Below, in pieces: positions 53,372 to 64,000 of a stretch of DNA of 64,000 nt. The notes under the pieces are model-generated. The model was given only the letters and a program-made list of their open reading frames with translations, was not told the DNA's origin and searched no databases. The stretch comes from Actinoplanes missouriensis 431. GTDB lineage: Bacteria > Actinomycetota > Actinomycetes > Mycobacteriales > Micromonosporaceae. The position numbers and the translations under genes were made by a program. The number at the start of each line of letters is the position of its first letter. The first letter of the stretch is position 1. The DNA lies in the NCBI RefSeq assembly GCF_000284295.1, contig NC_017093.1, positions 744,001-808,000 on the forward strand, in the 5' to 3' direction.

Positions 53372-54016
53372 ATGGAGATCGATTGGACCGATGTCCGGCC
53401 GCGTGTCGCCGCCCTCGCCGCCCGCCCCGGCCTGGACCGGGCGTTCGGCTGGCGGTGGCACGAGGGGCTGCTCGAGCCGCCACTCACCGACGCCGAGCTG
53501 ACCGCCCTGGAGGCGCAGCTCGGCGTCGAGCTGCCGGGGGAGTACCGCTCGTTCCTGCGCGAGGTGAGCCGAGGCGGCGCCGGCCCGGCCTACGGCCTGT
53601 TCCCGCTGCGCCGCGCCGCCGACCGCTGGGAGTGGGAGGGCGACGGCGCGGACATCACCGATCAGGCGACGCTCGCCCAGCCGTTCCCGCACACCGAGGC
53701 GTTCAACCCGGTGGACGAGCTGCCCGAGCAGCCGGACGAGGACGACGGCGGGGACGCCGAGGAGTCCTGGTGGGAGCTGCACGACCGGGTCGCGTTCAGC
53801 CCGGCGCACTCGGTCGGGTTGATCTACCTATGCCACCACGGCTGCGCGCTGCGCGAGGCGCTCGTGGTGAGCGGCCCGTCCCGCGGGCAGATGTGGGCCG
53901 ACGACCGGGCTGACGACCAAGGTTTCTCCCCGGTCCTGGGCGACGACGGCCGGCCGCTGACCTTCGCCGGCTGGTACCGAAAGTGGCTGACCGAGTCGGA
54001 ACAGCAGCTGACCTGA
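53372..54016 (+). CDS. SMI1/KNR4 family protein
   Basis: A 214-residue soluble acidic protein with the SMI1/KNR4 (SUKH) core: LTDAELTALEAQLGVELPGE, then YRSFLREVSRGG, the helix-loop of the family, and later SVGLIYLCHHGCALREALVV. SUKH proteins include many immunity proteins against contact-dependent toxins, but no toxin gene is adjacent here. ATG 53372 is used. GTG 53369 directly before it lies seven bases after TAGTGT (53356-53361), which suggests a leaderless message beginning at GTG-ATG. Confidence 0.82.
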   Translation: MEIDWTDVRPRVAALAARPGLDRAFGWRWHEGLLEPPLTDAELTALEAQLGVELPGEYRSFLREVSRGGAGPAYGLFPLRRAADRWEWEGDGADITDQATLAQPFPHTEAFNPVDELPEQPDEDDGGDAEESWWELHDRVAFSPAHSVGLIYLCHHGCALREALVVSGPSRGQMWADDRADDQGFSPVLGDDGRPLTFAGWYRKWLTESEQQLT

Positions 54017-54021
54017 CGGAA

Positions 54022-54051
54022 AAGGGCTCCCGGCCGGAACCGGGAGCCCTT
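54022..54051. terminator. Bidirectional terminator between the SMI1 gene and ppc
   Basis: AAGGGCTCCCGG / CCGGGAGCCCTT, a 12-bp stem with a CCGGAA loop, flanked by A-rich and T-rich ends. It serves two convergent genes. Confidence 0.88.
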
Positions 54052-54069
54052 CGTCGCGTACCTGATGGG

Positions 54070-56865
<2,796 letters not shown>

Positions 56866-56990
56866 CGGGGCGCTCCTTAGAACGGATGGCTCCAGGACGG
56901 CGCTGTCCCGACTTCGCCGATCGTATCGGCGTACCCCCGACCGGGGGTGGATTGAGTCAAGAGTCTCATGCGCGTATCGCGCGCACGCGC

Positions 56991-58007
56991 TCACCTGGCT
57001 AGTGCCATCGCGTACGCGGGGTACCAGCGTCCGGCCCGCGGCGCGCCGCGGCCACAGGCGCCGTCGGACTCTCCGGGCCGTTTCACCCAGAGGTACGCAT
57101 CGGCGAGCGGATGCCCGGTGACGAGCGTCGGCGGTGTGCCGAGTCGCCGCCCGGGCGGATTGCACCAGCGCCGCTCGGCCGTGCCCCGGGTGACCGGTCC
57201 GTTGCCGTTGCGGCTGGTGTCGATCACGAAGTGGCGTCCGGTGAGCAGGCGGGACAGCTCTGTCCCGTACCTGATGTTGTCGTTAGTGGTCTGGAAGTTG
57301 GCGACGTTGAGCGCCACACCGTGCGCGCGCATCGCCCCGGCGGACCGCAGCGCCGGCGCGATCCGGGCGGCCGGCATCCAGCCGGGGTGCCCGGCGTCCA
57401 GGTAGACCCGCACGCCGGGCTCGGTCCGCAGCGTCGCGACGGCCCAGCTGAGCAGGGCGAGCCGCTGCTGCGCGGCGCGTCCGGTGAGGCATCCGCGCAC
57501 CGTGTGGGCCACCGCGTCCGGCTCCAGGATCACCAAGGCGCGCAGCCCGCGCAGGGCCAGGGTCAACGTCGCAATCCATTTCTTGTACGTGTCAGCGCTC
57601 GGCGCACCACCCTTCGAGTGATTCCCGCAGTCCCGCTGCGGGATGAAGTAGAACGCGAGGACCGGTAGCCGGTTGGCCCGTCCCGCGGCGATGGCGAGTT
57701 GCCGTGCCCGGTCGCCGTAACCGGGCCGCGCGTCGGTGAACCAGGTGGCCGCCGGCCGGTCCGAGATCCGCCGGAGGACCGCCGCGTCGGCCGTCCGCCC
57801 GGCCCGTTCCAGGCGCCGCACGTAATCGGCGGCCGCGCCGGTCGGGTCGACGTAGAGCGCCGGCGCCCCGGTCGTGGTCGCCTCCGGCACCCGGACCGCC
57901 GGGGACGGCTCGTTGTCCCGGAGCAGGACACCGGCGGTGACCAGCACCAGGGCGGCGACCAGGGCGGCACGGCGGCGACGGCCGGTCACCTTGAGGTGCC
58001 GGGCCAT
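56991..58007 (-). CDS. cslZ: Glycoside hydrolase family 6 endoglucanase (CslZ-like)
   Basis: A 338-residue protein with an N-terminal signal/anchor (AALVAALVLVTAGVLL) and a GH6 domain. In order: LAFYFIPQRDCGNHSKGG, LVILEPDAVAHTVRGC (catalytic acid Asp), RVYLDAGHPGWMPA, HFVIDTSRNGNGPV and YLWVKRPGESDGACG. GH6 enzymes cleave beta-1,4-glucan. Its place after cslA and glxA matches the streptomycete cslA-glxA-cslZ locus, where the glucanase processes the glucan made at hyphal tips. The start is two bases before the GlxA stop, reading on the minus strand. Confidence 0.92.
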   Translation of the reverse strand: MARHLKVTGRRRRAALVAALVLVTAGVLLRDNEPSPAVRVPEATTTGAPALYVDPTGAAADYVRRLERAGRTADAAVLRRISDRPAATWFTDARPGYGDRARQLAIAAGRANRLPVLAFYFIPQRDCGNHSKGGAPSADTYKKWIATLTLALRGLRALVILEPDAVAHTVRGCLTGRAAQQRLALLSWAVATLRTEPGVRVYLDAGHPGWMPAARIAPALRSAGAMRAHGVALNVANFQTTNDNIRYGTELSRLLTGRHFVIDTSRNGNGPVTRGTAERRWCNPPGRRLGTPPTLVTGHPLADAYLWVKRPGESDGACGRGAPRAGRWYPAYAMALAR

Positions 58008-58009
58008 GA

Positions 58010-59959
58010 TCAGCGCACCCGCACCCAGCGCGCGACCGACGGCACGCCGGCGGCGTCGACGAGGAAGAGCATGTACCAGCCGGACGGCACGAGCCCGGCC
58101 CGCCGCGGCACGGTCACCTCGACGGCGCCGCCGGACCGCTTCAGGTCGAGCGCCACGGATCGCTGGTCGGTGTCCGTGACGTGGGTGACCGAGCTCGGCT
58201 TGACCAGGCGGGCGGCGGTGATCCGGCCCGCGTCCGGGGTGGCGAACCGGGCGGTCGCTCCGCGCGCGACGGTGTCCGGACCGGCGTAGATCACCGGCCG
58301 GGAGCCCCGGAACAGGTACGGCGGGCTGAACACCTCGATCCGCTGCTCGAACGTGCCGGGCCCCTTCCCGGCCTGGTCGTAGAGCGGGTCACCACCCATG
58401 GTGATCACTCGGCCGTCGGGCAGCAGGATCGCCTCGGCGTGGTAGTTGCGGCCGACCGTGGAGTCGGCGGCGGTGATGAAGGCGTTGTCGCCCGGCCGGT
58501 AGATCTGCGCGTTGTAGAGGTCGCTGCGCGTGGCGCCCCGGTACCGCCCGCCGCGATATCCGGACGAGCCGCCCGTGGTCAGCACCGTGTCGTCGGGGAG
58601 CAGCACCGTGGAGAGGTATCGGGCCGGCTTCGGCAGGTCCGGGCCGGGCCGGTAGGCGGGAGACTTCACGTCCAGATCAACGATTCCGGTACGCCGGGTG
58701 GACTCCTCCGACTCGCCGATCCCGCCCCCGCCGAAGATCATGACTTTCTGGTCCTGCGCGGGCGGGAGCAGCACCGACGAGCTGGTCTCGGTCATCCGCG
58801 GATCGCGGAGGCCGGGCACCTCGCGGAACCTGTTGCGGCGCACGTCCCAGACGCCCGGTGTGCGGCCCTCGGTGTCCGAGCCGTACCCGGCGTTGGCGCC
58901 GGAGTAGAAGATTCGCCCGTCGGCCATCAGGTGCAGGCTCGGATAGGTGGGGAAGTAGCGCTTCAGCTCGGGCGCGGCCACCCAGCGGCGCTGCGACCGC
59001 AGGTACCGCTCGTTGCGGCCGGGCAGCACCCGGCCGAACTGGTCGAGGCCGGAGACGGCGAGCACGTCACCGTCGGTGAGCCCGATCAGCGTCGGGTACC
59101 AGCGGTGGTCACGCAGATCTCCGGTACGCACGTACCGCTCCGCGACCGGGTCGAACTCGTACGACGTCTTGTCGCCGCCGTACTCCTGCTTCTCCCGGGT
59201 GATCTTGTCAGCGACCCCGTAGAGGTTCCGGGCGTCCGCGCCGGTCAGCCCGTCGATCCGGTACTGGGCCGGCGCCTGGACCGCCGCGCGGTCACCCTTG
59301 ACCGCCGCGTCCACCCAGACCTCGGCCGCGCCGGCGTGCACCGTCGTGGTGGCGCCGTGGGTCATCTTCTTCGCCGCCGGCACGGTCACCTTGGTCCGGG
59401 TCCGGTAGACCAGGCCGGCCGCCGAGACGAACGCGGTGCCCTTGGGGAACACCCGGGGACCGCCGTCCGGCGACTCGTTCTTGATTTTCATGACCCCGGC
59501 GGCGTGCTCGACGTCCTCGGCCAGCACCTCGTACGACTTGGTGCCGCCGGCCACCAGCAGATTGCCGTCCGGCAGGAACGTGTGCCCGGCGCAGAAGACG
59601 TCCGACGGGGTGGGGATCTCGGTGAACCGCTCGGTCGCCGGGTCGTAGATCACGGTACGGAACGACTCCTCCTCGAAGGCGTCCCGGTTGTTGCCGCTGC
59701 CCGCGATGATCAGCACCTTGCCGGTGTGCAGCAGCGCGGCGTGGATGGCGTTGACCCGGAACCCGTGCGGCACCGGCAGGCGCGCCCAGTGCCCGTACCT
59801 CTCCTTGTAGGACTGCCGGTTGATCTGGTACTCGTGCAGCGCCTCGGCGCCGGCCGCGACCATCGGCCGGTTCGCCACCGCCACCACGGCGAGCACTGCC
59901 AGCGTGGCCAGACCGCTCACCAGACGGCGAACGACTGTGGGACGCGAGCGGGGCTTCAT
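58010..59959 (-). CDS. glxA: GlxA-type mononuclear copper-radical oxidase
   Basis: A 649-residue protein with one N-terminal membrane segment (LVSGLATLAVLAVVAVANRP). A kelch-like seven-bladed domain follows and a C-terminal DUF1929 domain ends it. DVFCAGHTFLPDGNLLVAGG holds the Cys expected to crosslink to a Tyr to give the radical cofactor. SGLDQFGR and VGRNYHAEAILLPDGRVIT + MGGDP contain copper ligand positions (Tyr/His). GlxA oxidises the nascent glucan with CslA and is needed for aerial growth in Streptomyces. The ATG overlaps the CslA stop (ATGA). Confidence 0.92.
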   Translation of the reverse strand: MKPRSRPTVVRRLVSGLATLAVLAVVAVANRPMVAAGAEALHEYQINRQSYKERYGHWARLPVPHGFRVNAIHAALLHTGKVLIIAGSGNNRDAFEEESFRTVIYDPATERFTEIPTPSDVFCAGHTFLPDGNLLVAGGTKSYEVLAEDVEHAAGVMKIKNESPDGGPRVFPKGTAFVSAAGLVYRTRTKVTVPAAKKMTHGATTTVHAGAAEVWVDAAVKGDRAAVQAPAQYRIDGLTGADARNLYGVADKITREKQEYGGDKTSYEFDPVAERYVRTGDLRDHRWYPTLIGLTDGDVLAVSGLDQFGRVLPGRNERYLRSQRRWVAAPELKRYFPTYPSLHLMADGRIFYSGANAGYGSDTEGRTPGVWDVRRNRFREVPGLRDPRMTETSSSVLLPPAQDQKVMIFGGGGIGESEESTRRTGIVDLDVKSPAYRPGPDLPKPARYLSTVLLPDDTVLTTGGSSGYRGGRYRGATRSDLYNAQIYRPGDNAFITAADSTVGRNYHAEAILLPDGRVITMGGDPLYDQAGKGPGTFEQRIEVFSPPYLFRGSRPVIYAGPDTVARGATARFATPDAGRITAARLVKPSSVTHVTDTDQRSVALDLKRSGGAVEVTVPRRAGLVPSGWYMLFLVDAAGVPSVARWVRVR

Positions 59960-61761
59960 GTGGGCGGCTCCTTCGGGTTTCTCCGGCCGGTCAGCCAGAT
60001 CAGGGTCGGTGTGAGGCAGATGACGAGGTTGAGGGCGGGCCACGCGTACATGGCCGGGTCGACGTGGTCGAGAAACGGGGCGACGAGCAGCAGCACCGCG
60101 TAGAGGGCGGCCCAGCGCAGGCCGGGCGCGAACGTGGCGAACCGGTCCGGGCTGGCCGAGTCGCCCTTCGGGGTGACCACGAACCCGGACCGCCGGCGCA
60201 GCACCGCGCCGAGGAACGACGAGACGTAGACGGGTGTGCAGAGCGTGGACGCCAGCATCCCGGCCAGCCCGGACGAGCCGGACCCCTCGTGCGGGCTCAC
60301 GTTGTGCCGCCGGTTGAACAGGTAGAGGCCGACCTGGAATAGCGCGGCGTCCACGTAGAGCATCAGCCACACCGACTCGGGGACCTGCACGCCCTTCGCG
60401 CCGAACAGCAGGAAACAGCCCGCGTTCGCGGCGCCGAGCAGCCAGGCCGCGGCGGCCAGCGGGTAGTACGACATCAGCAGCGCGTAGTGCAGCGCGCGGG
60501 CCGGGCCGAGCCGCCAGGCGGTCCGGGCGAAGCGGCGCACCACCACCTCGTCGGTGCCCTGCGCCCAGCGGTGCTGCTGGGTGAAGTAGTCGGTCCAGGA
60601 GGACGGACCCTCACCGACGGCCAGGACGTCCGGTGTGTAGACGGACTTCCACCGCTTGTTCGTGACCGGGTTACGCGTGCTGTGGATCGCCAGACTCGTC
60701 GCCATGTCCTCGGTGATCGAGTCGGCGAGGCCACCCGCCGACTTGAGGGCCGCGACGCGTACCGCGTTGTTCGTGCCGACCAGCATGGCGATGCCGCGCC
60801 GGTTGCCGGCCCGCTGCAGCAGGGAATGGAACAGGTACTGCTGCGACTCGGCCCAGCGGGTCACCAGGTTGTCGTAGTTGCCGTAGATCTGCGGGCCCAC
60901 CACGAACGCCACGTCCGGGTCGCGGAAGTACCCGAGCAGCCGCTCGCAGAAGTTCGGCATCGGCACGTGGTCCGGGTCCACCGAGACGAACACGTCGTAG
61001 TCGTCGCCGTGCGCGTCCAGCCAGGCGTTGTAGTTGCCGTGCTTGGTCTTCGCCTTGAACCGTCCGGCGCCGGTGTTGTACTCGTCGCGCCCGCGCCGGC
61101 TGAAGTGCCGCACACCCAGTCGCCGGCACATCAGCTTGACCACCGGGTCGTCGCCCTCGTCGAGCAGCCACACGTCGAGGAGCCCGCCGTACCGGATCTT
61201 GCGGGCGGCCCGCAGCGTCTTCTCCACCATGGCGATCGGCTCCTTGCCGGGCACGATCGTGGTGAGGAACGCGACGCGCGTGCCGGTGTCCGGCACGACC
61301 GGCGCGGGATCGCGCGCCCAGAGCGTGGCGAGGCAGAGCGCCACCACGTTGATCAGCCGGAACAGCTCGATCGTCGCGGTCGCCGCGATCATGAACAGGG
61401 TGGCGGCGTAGAGGATCGTCTGCAGCCGCTGGTCCGGCACCTCGATCGAGGTGACCAGCCAGCCGAAGAACGTCGACTCGAACGCGAAGGCGAAGAGCGT
61501 GATCAGCACCGTCCGGATCGGGCGGCGGCGGGCCAGGCGCCGCATCCGCACCCGGTAGTCGTCCGGCGGCATCGGGTCGGCGGGTCCGGCCAGCACGCTG
61601 TACGCGCTGTACTCGTACTGGGCCGGAAGCAGCAGGGTGCTGCCGATCTCGTCGTCCGGCATGGCGGCACGGCCGGTGGGAGGCCGTTGCCCCGGAACGG
61701 CCGGGGCCGGTGAACGGGCAGGGGGAGTCGCCCCGGAGTCCGGGGTGTGCAGCACACTCAT
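59956..61761 (-). CDS. cslA: Cellulose synthase-like glycosyltransferase CslA
   Basis: A 601-residue GT2 membrane protein. Two helices (RTVLITLFAFAFESTFFGWL and the next) precede a cytoplasmic catalytic domain with VWLLDEGDDPVVK (first Asp), FVSVDPDHVPMPNF (DxD), ITEDMATSLAIH (TED) and FTQQHRWAQGTDE (QxxRW). Four or more helices follow. The family makes beta-glucan and extrudes it. Together with GlxA and the GH6 enzyme it forms the hyphal-tip glucan machinery. The ATG lies three bases after the HypX-like gene stop, so the four genes are almost certainly one operon. Confidence 0.94.
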   Translation of the reverse strand: MSVLHTPDSGATPPARSPAPAVPGQRPPTGRAAMPDDEIGSTLLLPAQYEYSAYSVLAGPADPMPPDDYRVRMRRLARRRPIRTVLITLFAFAFESTFFGWLVTSIEVPDQRLQTILYAATLFMIAATATIELFRLINVVALCLATLWARDPAPVVPDTGTRVAFLTTIVPGKEPIAMVEKTLRAARKIRYGGLLDVWLLDEGDDPVVKLMCRRLGVRHFSRRGRDEYNTGAGRFKAKTKHGNYNAWLDAHGDDYDVFVSVDPDHVPMPNFCERLLGYFRDPDVAFVVGPQIYGNYDNLVTRWAESQQYLFHSLLQRAGNRRGIAMLVGTNNAVRVAALKSAGGLADSITEDMATSLAIHSTRNPVTNKRWKSVYTPDVLAVGEGPSSWTDYFTQQHRWAQGTDEVVVRRFARTAWRLGPARALHYALLMSYYPLAAAAWLLGAANAGCFLLFGAKGVQVPESVWLMLYVDAALFQVGLYLFNRRHNVSPHEGSGSSGLAGMLASTLCTPVYVSSFLGAVLRRRSGFVVTPKGDSASPDRFATFAPGLRWAALYAVLLLVAPFLDHVDPAMYAWPALNLVICLTPTLIWLTGRRNPKEPPT

Positions 61762-61764
61762 CCG

Positions 61765-63549
61765 TCAGGCCGACACCGGTACCGAGGGGCGCAATGCCGG
61801 GCGCGGACCGGTGGCCGGGCCCGCGTCGGCGGCGCGCTGCCGGATCCCGGCGGCGCCGGTGGGGTCAGCGGCGAGCAGCAGGTGACGCGGTGTCTCGGCC
61901 GGCCGGATCTTGCGGACGAACGCGCGGCGGGCGGCGGCGAAACCGGACCGGTCGGTGTAGATGTCCCGGCTCATCTCGGCCAGCTCGCGCGTCTCGTACA
62001 CGTCGAGGGGAATCCGCTCGGCGGCGAGCCGCCTCGCCTTCGCCGCGCGCCGCTTGCGCACGGCGCGCAGGTCAGCGTGCTGTTCGGCCAGGGCCGAGAG
62101 CCATCCCGCGTACGCCTCCGGGTGTCGCGGCCCGACCTCGTCGACCAGCCCGATTCCGGCCGCCTGCGTCGCGCTCACCGGCAGCCGCTCGTCGATCAGG
62201 CGTTGCGCGGTGTCCGCCCCGACTCTGCGCGGCAGCGTGAAGGTGTGCAGCTCAGAACCGAACAAACCGATGTCGTAGTACGGGTTGAGCACGATCCCGT
62301 CCCGTGCGGCGACGATGTCCGCGCCCAGTCCGAGCATCACGCCACCGGCGCCGGCGCTGCCCGCGTAGGCGGCGATCACGATCTGCCGAGTACACGTGAC
62401 GATCTCCCGGCACACGTCGTTGATCGCCCGGATCGCGGCCCAGGCCGCCCCGGACGGATCGGCCGACCCCTCGATCACGTTGAGGTTGATGCCGTGGCTG
62501 AACACCTCGGTGCCGCCGCGCAGCACCAGCACCCGGGTGTCCTGCGCGACCGCGTGCCGCAGCCCGGCGAGCAGCCGCCGCGAATGCCCGGGCGCCATCG
62601 CGCCGTTGTAGAAGTCGAAGTGCAGCCAGCCCACCGTGCCGGTGCGCCGGTACCGGACCTGCCGGTACGCCTGCGGGGTCTCCGGGTCGTCGGCCGGCCC
62701 GGCCGTGGAGTGCGGAACGCCGTGCAGCCGCGGACCGAGGACCGTGGTGGCCGGCAGTTTGATCCCGTCGTCGGCGGCCGGGCGCAGATGCCCGATCCAG
62801 AGGCTGCCGTCGCCGGTCGCCACGAGCACCGCGCCCTGGCGGCGGCTCAGGATCGTGCCCGGCCGGGCGCCGCGGGCCATCCCGGGGTGCGCGTCGAACG
62901 CGTACACGTCCAGCCCGCCCACCTCGGTGCGCGCGCCGGGTGATCCGTCACCGGCGCGGATCCGCCGCAGGATCGCCTCGGACGGCTCGGACCAGTCGAA
63001 TGTCCGGTCGCCGGGCAGCATCGGCGGCCGGGCCCGCGCGCCGGGGACCTCGGTCGGCGCGTTCTCCGCCGGGACCGGGACGAAACCGGGGTCGGTCGCC
63101 TTCGCCACCACCTCGAAGACACACTCCAGGGCCGCGTCCGAGACCGGCCCGGTGTAGAGCGCCGACTTGCGCGGCGGCGCGGCCGGCATGCCGAAGGTGC
63201 GGGTCGCCCAGATCGGACCGGCGTCCAGCTCCTGGACGGCCTGCAGGGCGGTCACACCCCAGGTCGGCGCGCTCTCCGCGATTGCCCAGTCCAGAGAGGA
63301 CGGGCCGCGGTCGCCGACCGGGCCGGGATGCAGCACGACGGTCCGCCAGCGCTGCCAGACCTGCGCCGGGACCCGTTCCTTGAGGTACGGGCAGAGAACC
63401 AGCTCGGGGTTCGCGGCGCGTACGCCCTCGACGATGTCCGGCCCGCTCGTCGCCAGCAGCACGCCGACGTCGTGCCCGGCCTCCCGCAGGGCACACCAGA
63501 CACGCTGGCTCAGCCCGTTGAACGCCGACACGAGCAGCAGGATCCGCAC
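61765..63549 (-). CDS. HypX/HoxX-like protein (formyl-THF transferase + enoyl-CoA hydratase fold)
   Basis: A 594-residue two-domain protein. The N-terminal domain is a 10-formyl-THF transferase of HypX type: MRILLLVSAFNGLSQRVW, ELVLCPYLKERVP, VVLHPGPVGDRGPSSLDWAI (catalytic His) and LDAGPIWATR (Asp). The C-terminal crotonase-like domain has YAGSAGAGGVMLGLGADIVA and VLNPYYDIGLFGSELHTF + TLPRRVG. HypX makes CO for the Fe site of [NiFe]-hydrogenase via formyl-CoA. No hydrogenase gene is visible; instead cslA follows after three bases. The active-site stretch differs from the GSEYWTY I recall for true HypX. The start GTG 63549 has GGGGGAGG upstream. Confidence 0.85.
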   Translation of the reverse strand: MRILLLVSAFNGLSQRVWCALREAGHDVGVLLATSGPDIVEGVRAANPELVLCPYLKERVPAQVWQRWRTVVLHPGPVGDRGPSSLDWAIAESAPTWGVTALQAVQELDAGPIWATRTFGMPAAPPRKSALYTGPVSDAALECVFEVVAKATDPGFVPVPAENAPTEVPGARARPPMLPGDRTFDWSEPSEAILRRIRAGDGSPGARTEVGGLDVYAFDAHPGMARGARPGTILSRRQGAVLVATGDGSLWIGHLRPAADDGIKLPATTVLGPRLHGVPHSTAGPADDPETPQAYRQVRYRRTGTVGWLHFDFYNGAMAPGHSRRLLAGLRHAVAQDTRVLVLRGGTEVFSHGINLNVIEGSADPSGAAWAAIRAINDVCREIVTCTRQIVIAAYAGSAGAGGVMLGLGADIVAARDGIVLNPYYDIGLFGSELHTFTLPRRVGADTAQRLIDERLPVSATQAAGIGLVDEVGPRHPEAYAGWLSALAEQHADLRAVRKRRAAKARRLAAERIPLDVYETRELAEMSRDIYTDRSGFAAARRAFVRKIRPAETPRHLLLAADPTGAAGIRQRAADAGPATGPRPALRPSVPVSA

Positions 63550-63737
63550 AATGCCTCCCCCTTGGCATCCCAGAAGCAGAGGCGACTCTCGCTGACGTGC
63601 CGCTGCCTATGTCGGACATGCTGTGCGATAAGGCGCGCGTTCCCCGGTCTGTCGGCGTGTCGGACTAAGCTGGGAGCGCACCCCCACCCTCCTCGGGCGT
63701 TCGGGGTCGTTCGTCGTGCCCTCAGGGGGTTCTGCAC
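63550..63737. promoter_or_regulatory. Divergent promoter region between the HypX-like/csl operon and mfd
   Basis: A 188-bp gap between divergent genes that must hold both promoters. TAAGCT at 63665-63670 is a candidate -10 for mfd; no confident -35 or operator was seen. Confidence 0.4.
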
Positions 63738-64000
63738 ATGCAACTCGCCGGTCTCATTCCTGCCGCCCTGCGTGACCGCGGCCTGGCCCGCGCCCGCGAC
63801 CTGGCCCGCAAGGGTCACGTCGACTCGGACTCGCTGGACCTCACCGCGCCCGTGTCACTGCGCCCGTTCGTGGTCGCGACGGTGGCCGGCGCCAGCGAGA
63901 ACGGCGGCGCCCAGCGCCCGGTCCTCGCCGTCACCGCGACCTCCCGCGAGGCCGACGACCTGGCCGACGCCCTCGGTTGCCTGATCGAGGCCGACCGGGT
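63738..64000 (+). CDS. mfd: Transcription-repair coupling factor, N-terminal fragment (partial)
   Basis: The frame runs from ATG 63738 to the right edge without a stop (87 residues visible). The start is MQLAGLIPAALRDRGLARAR. VVATVAGASENG followed by RPVLAVTATSREADDLADAL matches the N-terminal UvrB-homology domain of actinobacterial Mfd, which removes stalled RNA polymerase and recruits UvrA. AGGGGG precedes the start. The helicase and RNA polymerase-binding domains lie beyond the window, so the call rests on the N-terminal pattern. Confidence 0.75.
   Translation, partial: MQLAGLIPAALRDRGLARARDLARKGHVDSDSLDLTAPVSLRPFVVATVAGASENGGAQRPVLAVTATSREADDLADALGCLIEADR

Overview
The window is high-GC actinomycete chromosome, most likely from a Micromonosporaceae genus such as Actinoplanes. 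The taxonomic call is an inference from GC-rich codon use, frequent GTG starts, probable leaderless promoters, the actinobacterial order sucC-sucD-perM-purN-purH, a cslA-glxA-cslZ locus and a eukaryote-type NADP isocitrate dehydrogenase. No rRNA, tRNA, insertion sequence, prophage or CRISPR array was seen. Both ends cut genes: the pssA 3' end on the left and the mfd 5' end on the right.

Layout, 1-19 kb. The pssA end and psd converge on one terminator (phosphatidylethanolamine synthesis). Next come a PspC/toastrack membrane protein with a small membrane partner, and a divergent PspC-domain histidine kinase with a NarL-type regulator (envelope-stress type). A five-gene peptide/nickel-type ABC transporter follows (binding lipoprotein, two permeases, two ATPases). 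A chorismate mutase is preceded by a short leader ORF containing Phe-Phe-Tyr-Tyr codons and hairpins, which looks like an unannotated attenuator. Then come a secreted 5'-nucleotidase, the PcrA helicase and two M23 endopeptidase-like proteins.

19-34.5 kb. Central metabolism: a stand-alone B12-binding mutase subunit, sucCD, a PerM-like membrane protein, purNH, icd, adhE, and galT with a DeoR-type regulator. Two accessory genes (a DUF559 protein and an unknown protein) and several short repeat families lie between them.

34.6-49.7 kb. A polysaccharide locus: a GT2, a WecG/TagA transferase, two PAPS-type sulfotransferases, a methyltransferase, a flippase, an O-antigen-ligase-like protein, a kinase-fold protein and a Wzz protein with a degenerate ATPase domain. 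A sulfurylase/APS kinase fusion is also present, and two related secreted GH26-like hydrolases lie at 38.1-39.1 and 48.4-49.7 kb. Together these suggest a sulfated, membrane-exported glycan.

49.8-64 kb. Two ABC-2 exporter pairs in one operon, an SMI1/KNR4 protein, ppc, then an operon running on the minus strand: HypX-like protein, CslA, GlxA and a GH6 glucanase. Its last three genes match the known hyphal-tip glucan locus. The HypX-like gene at the head of the operon is the unexpected part. The mfd start closes the window.
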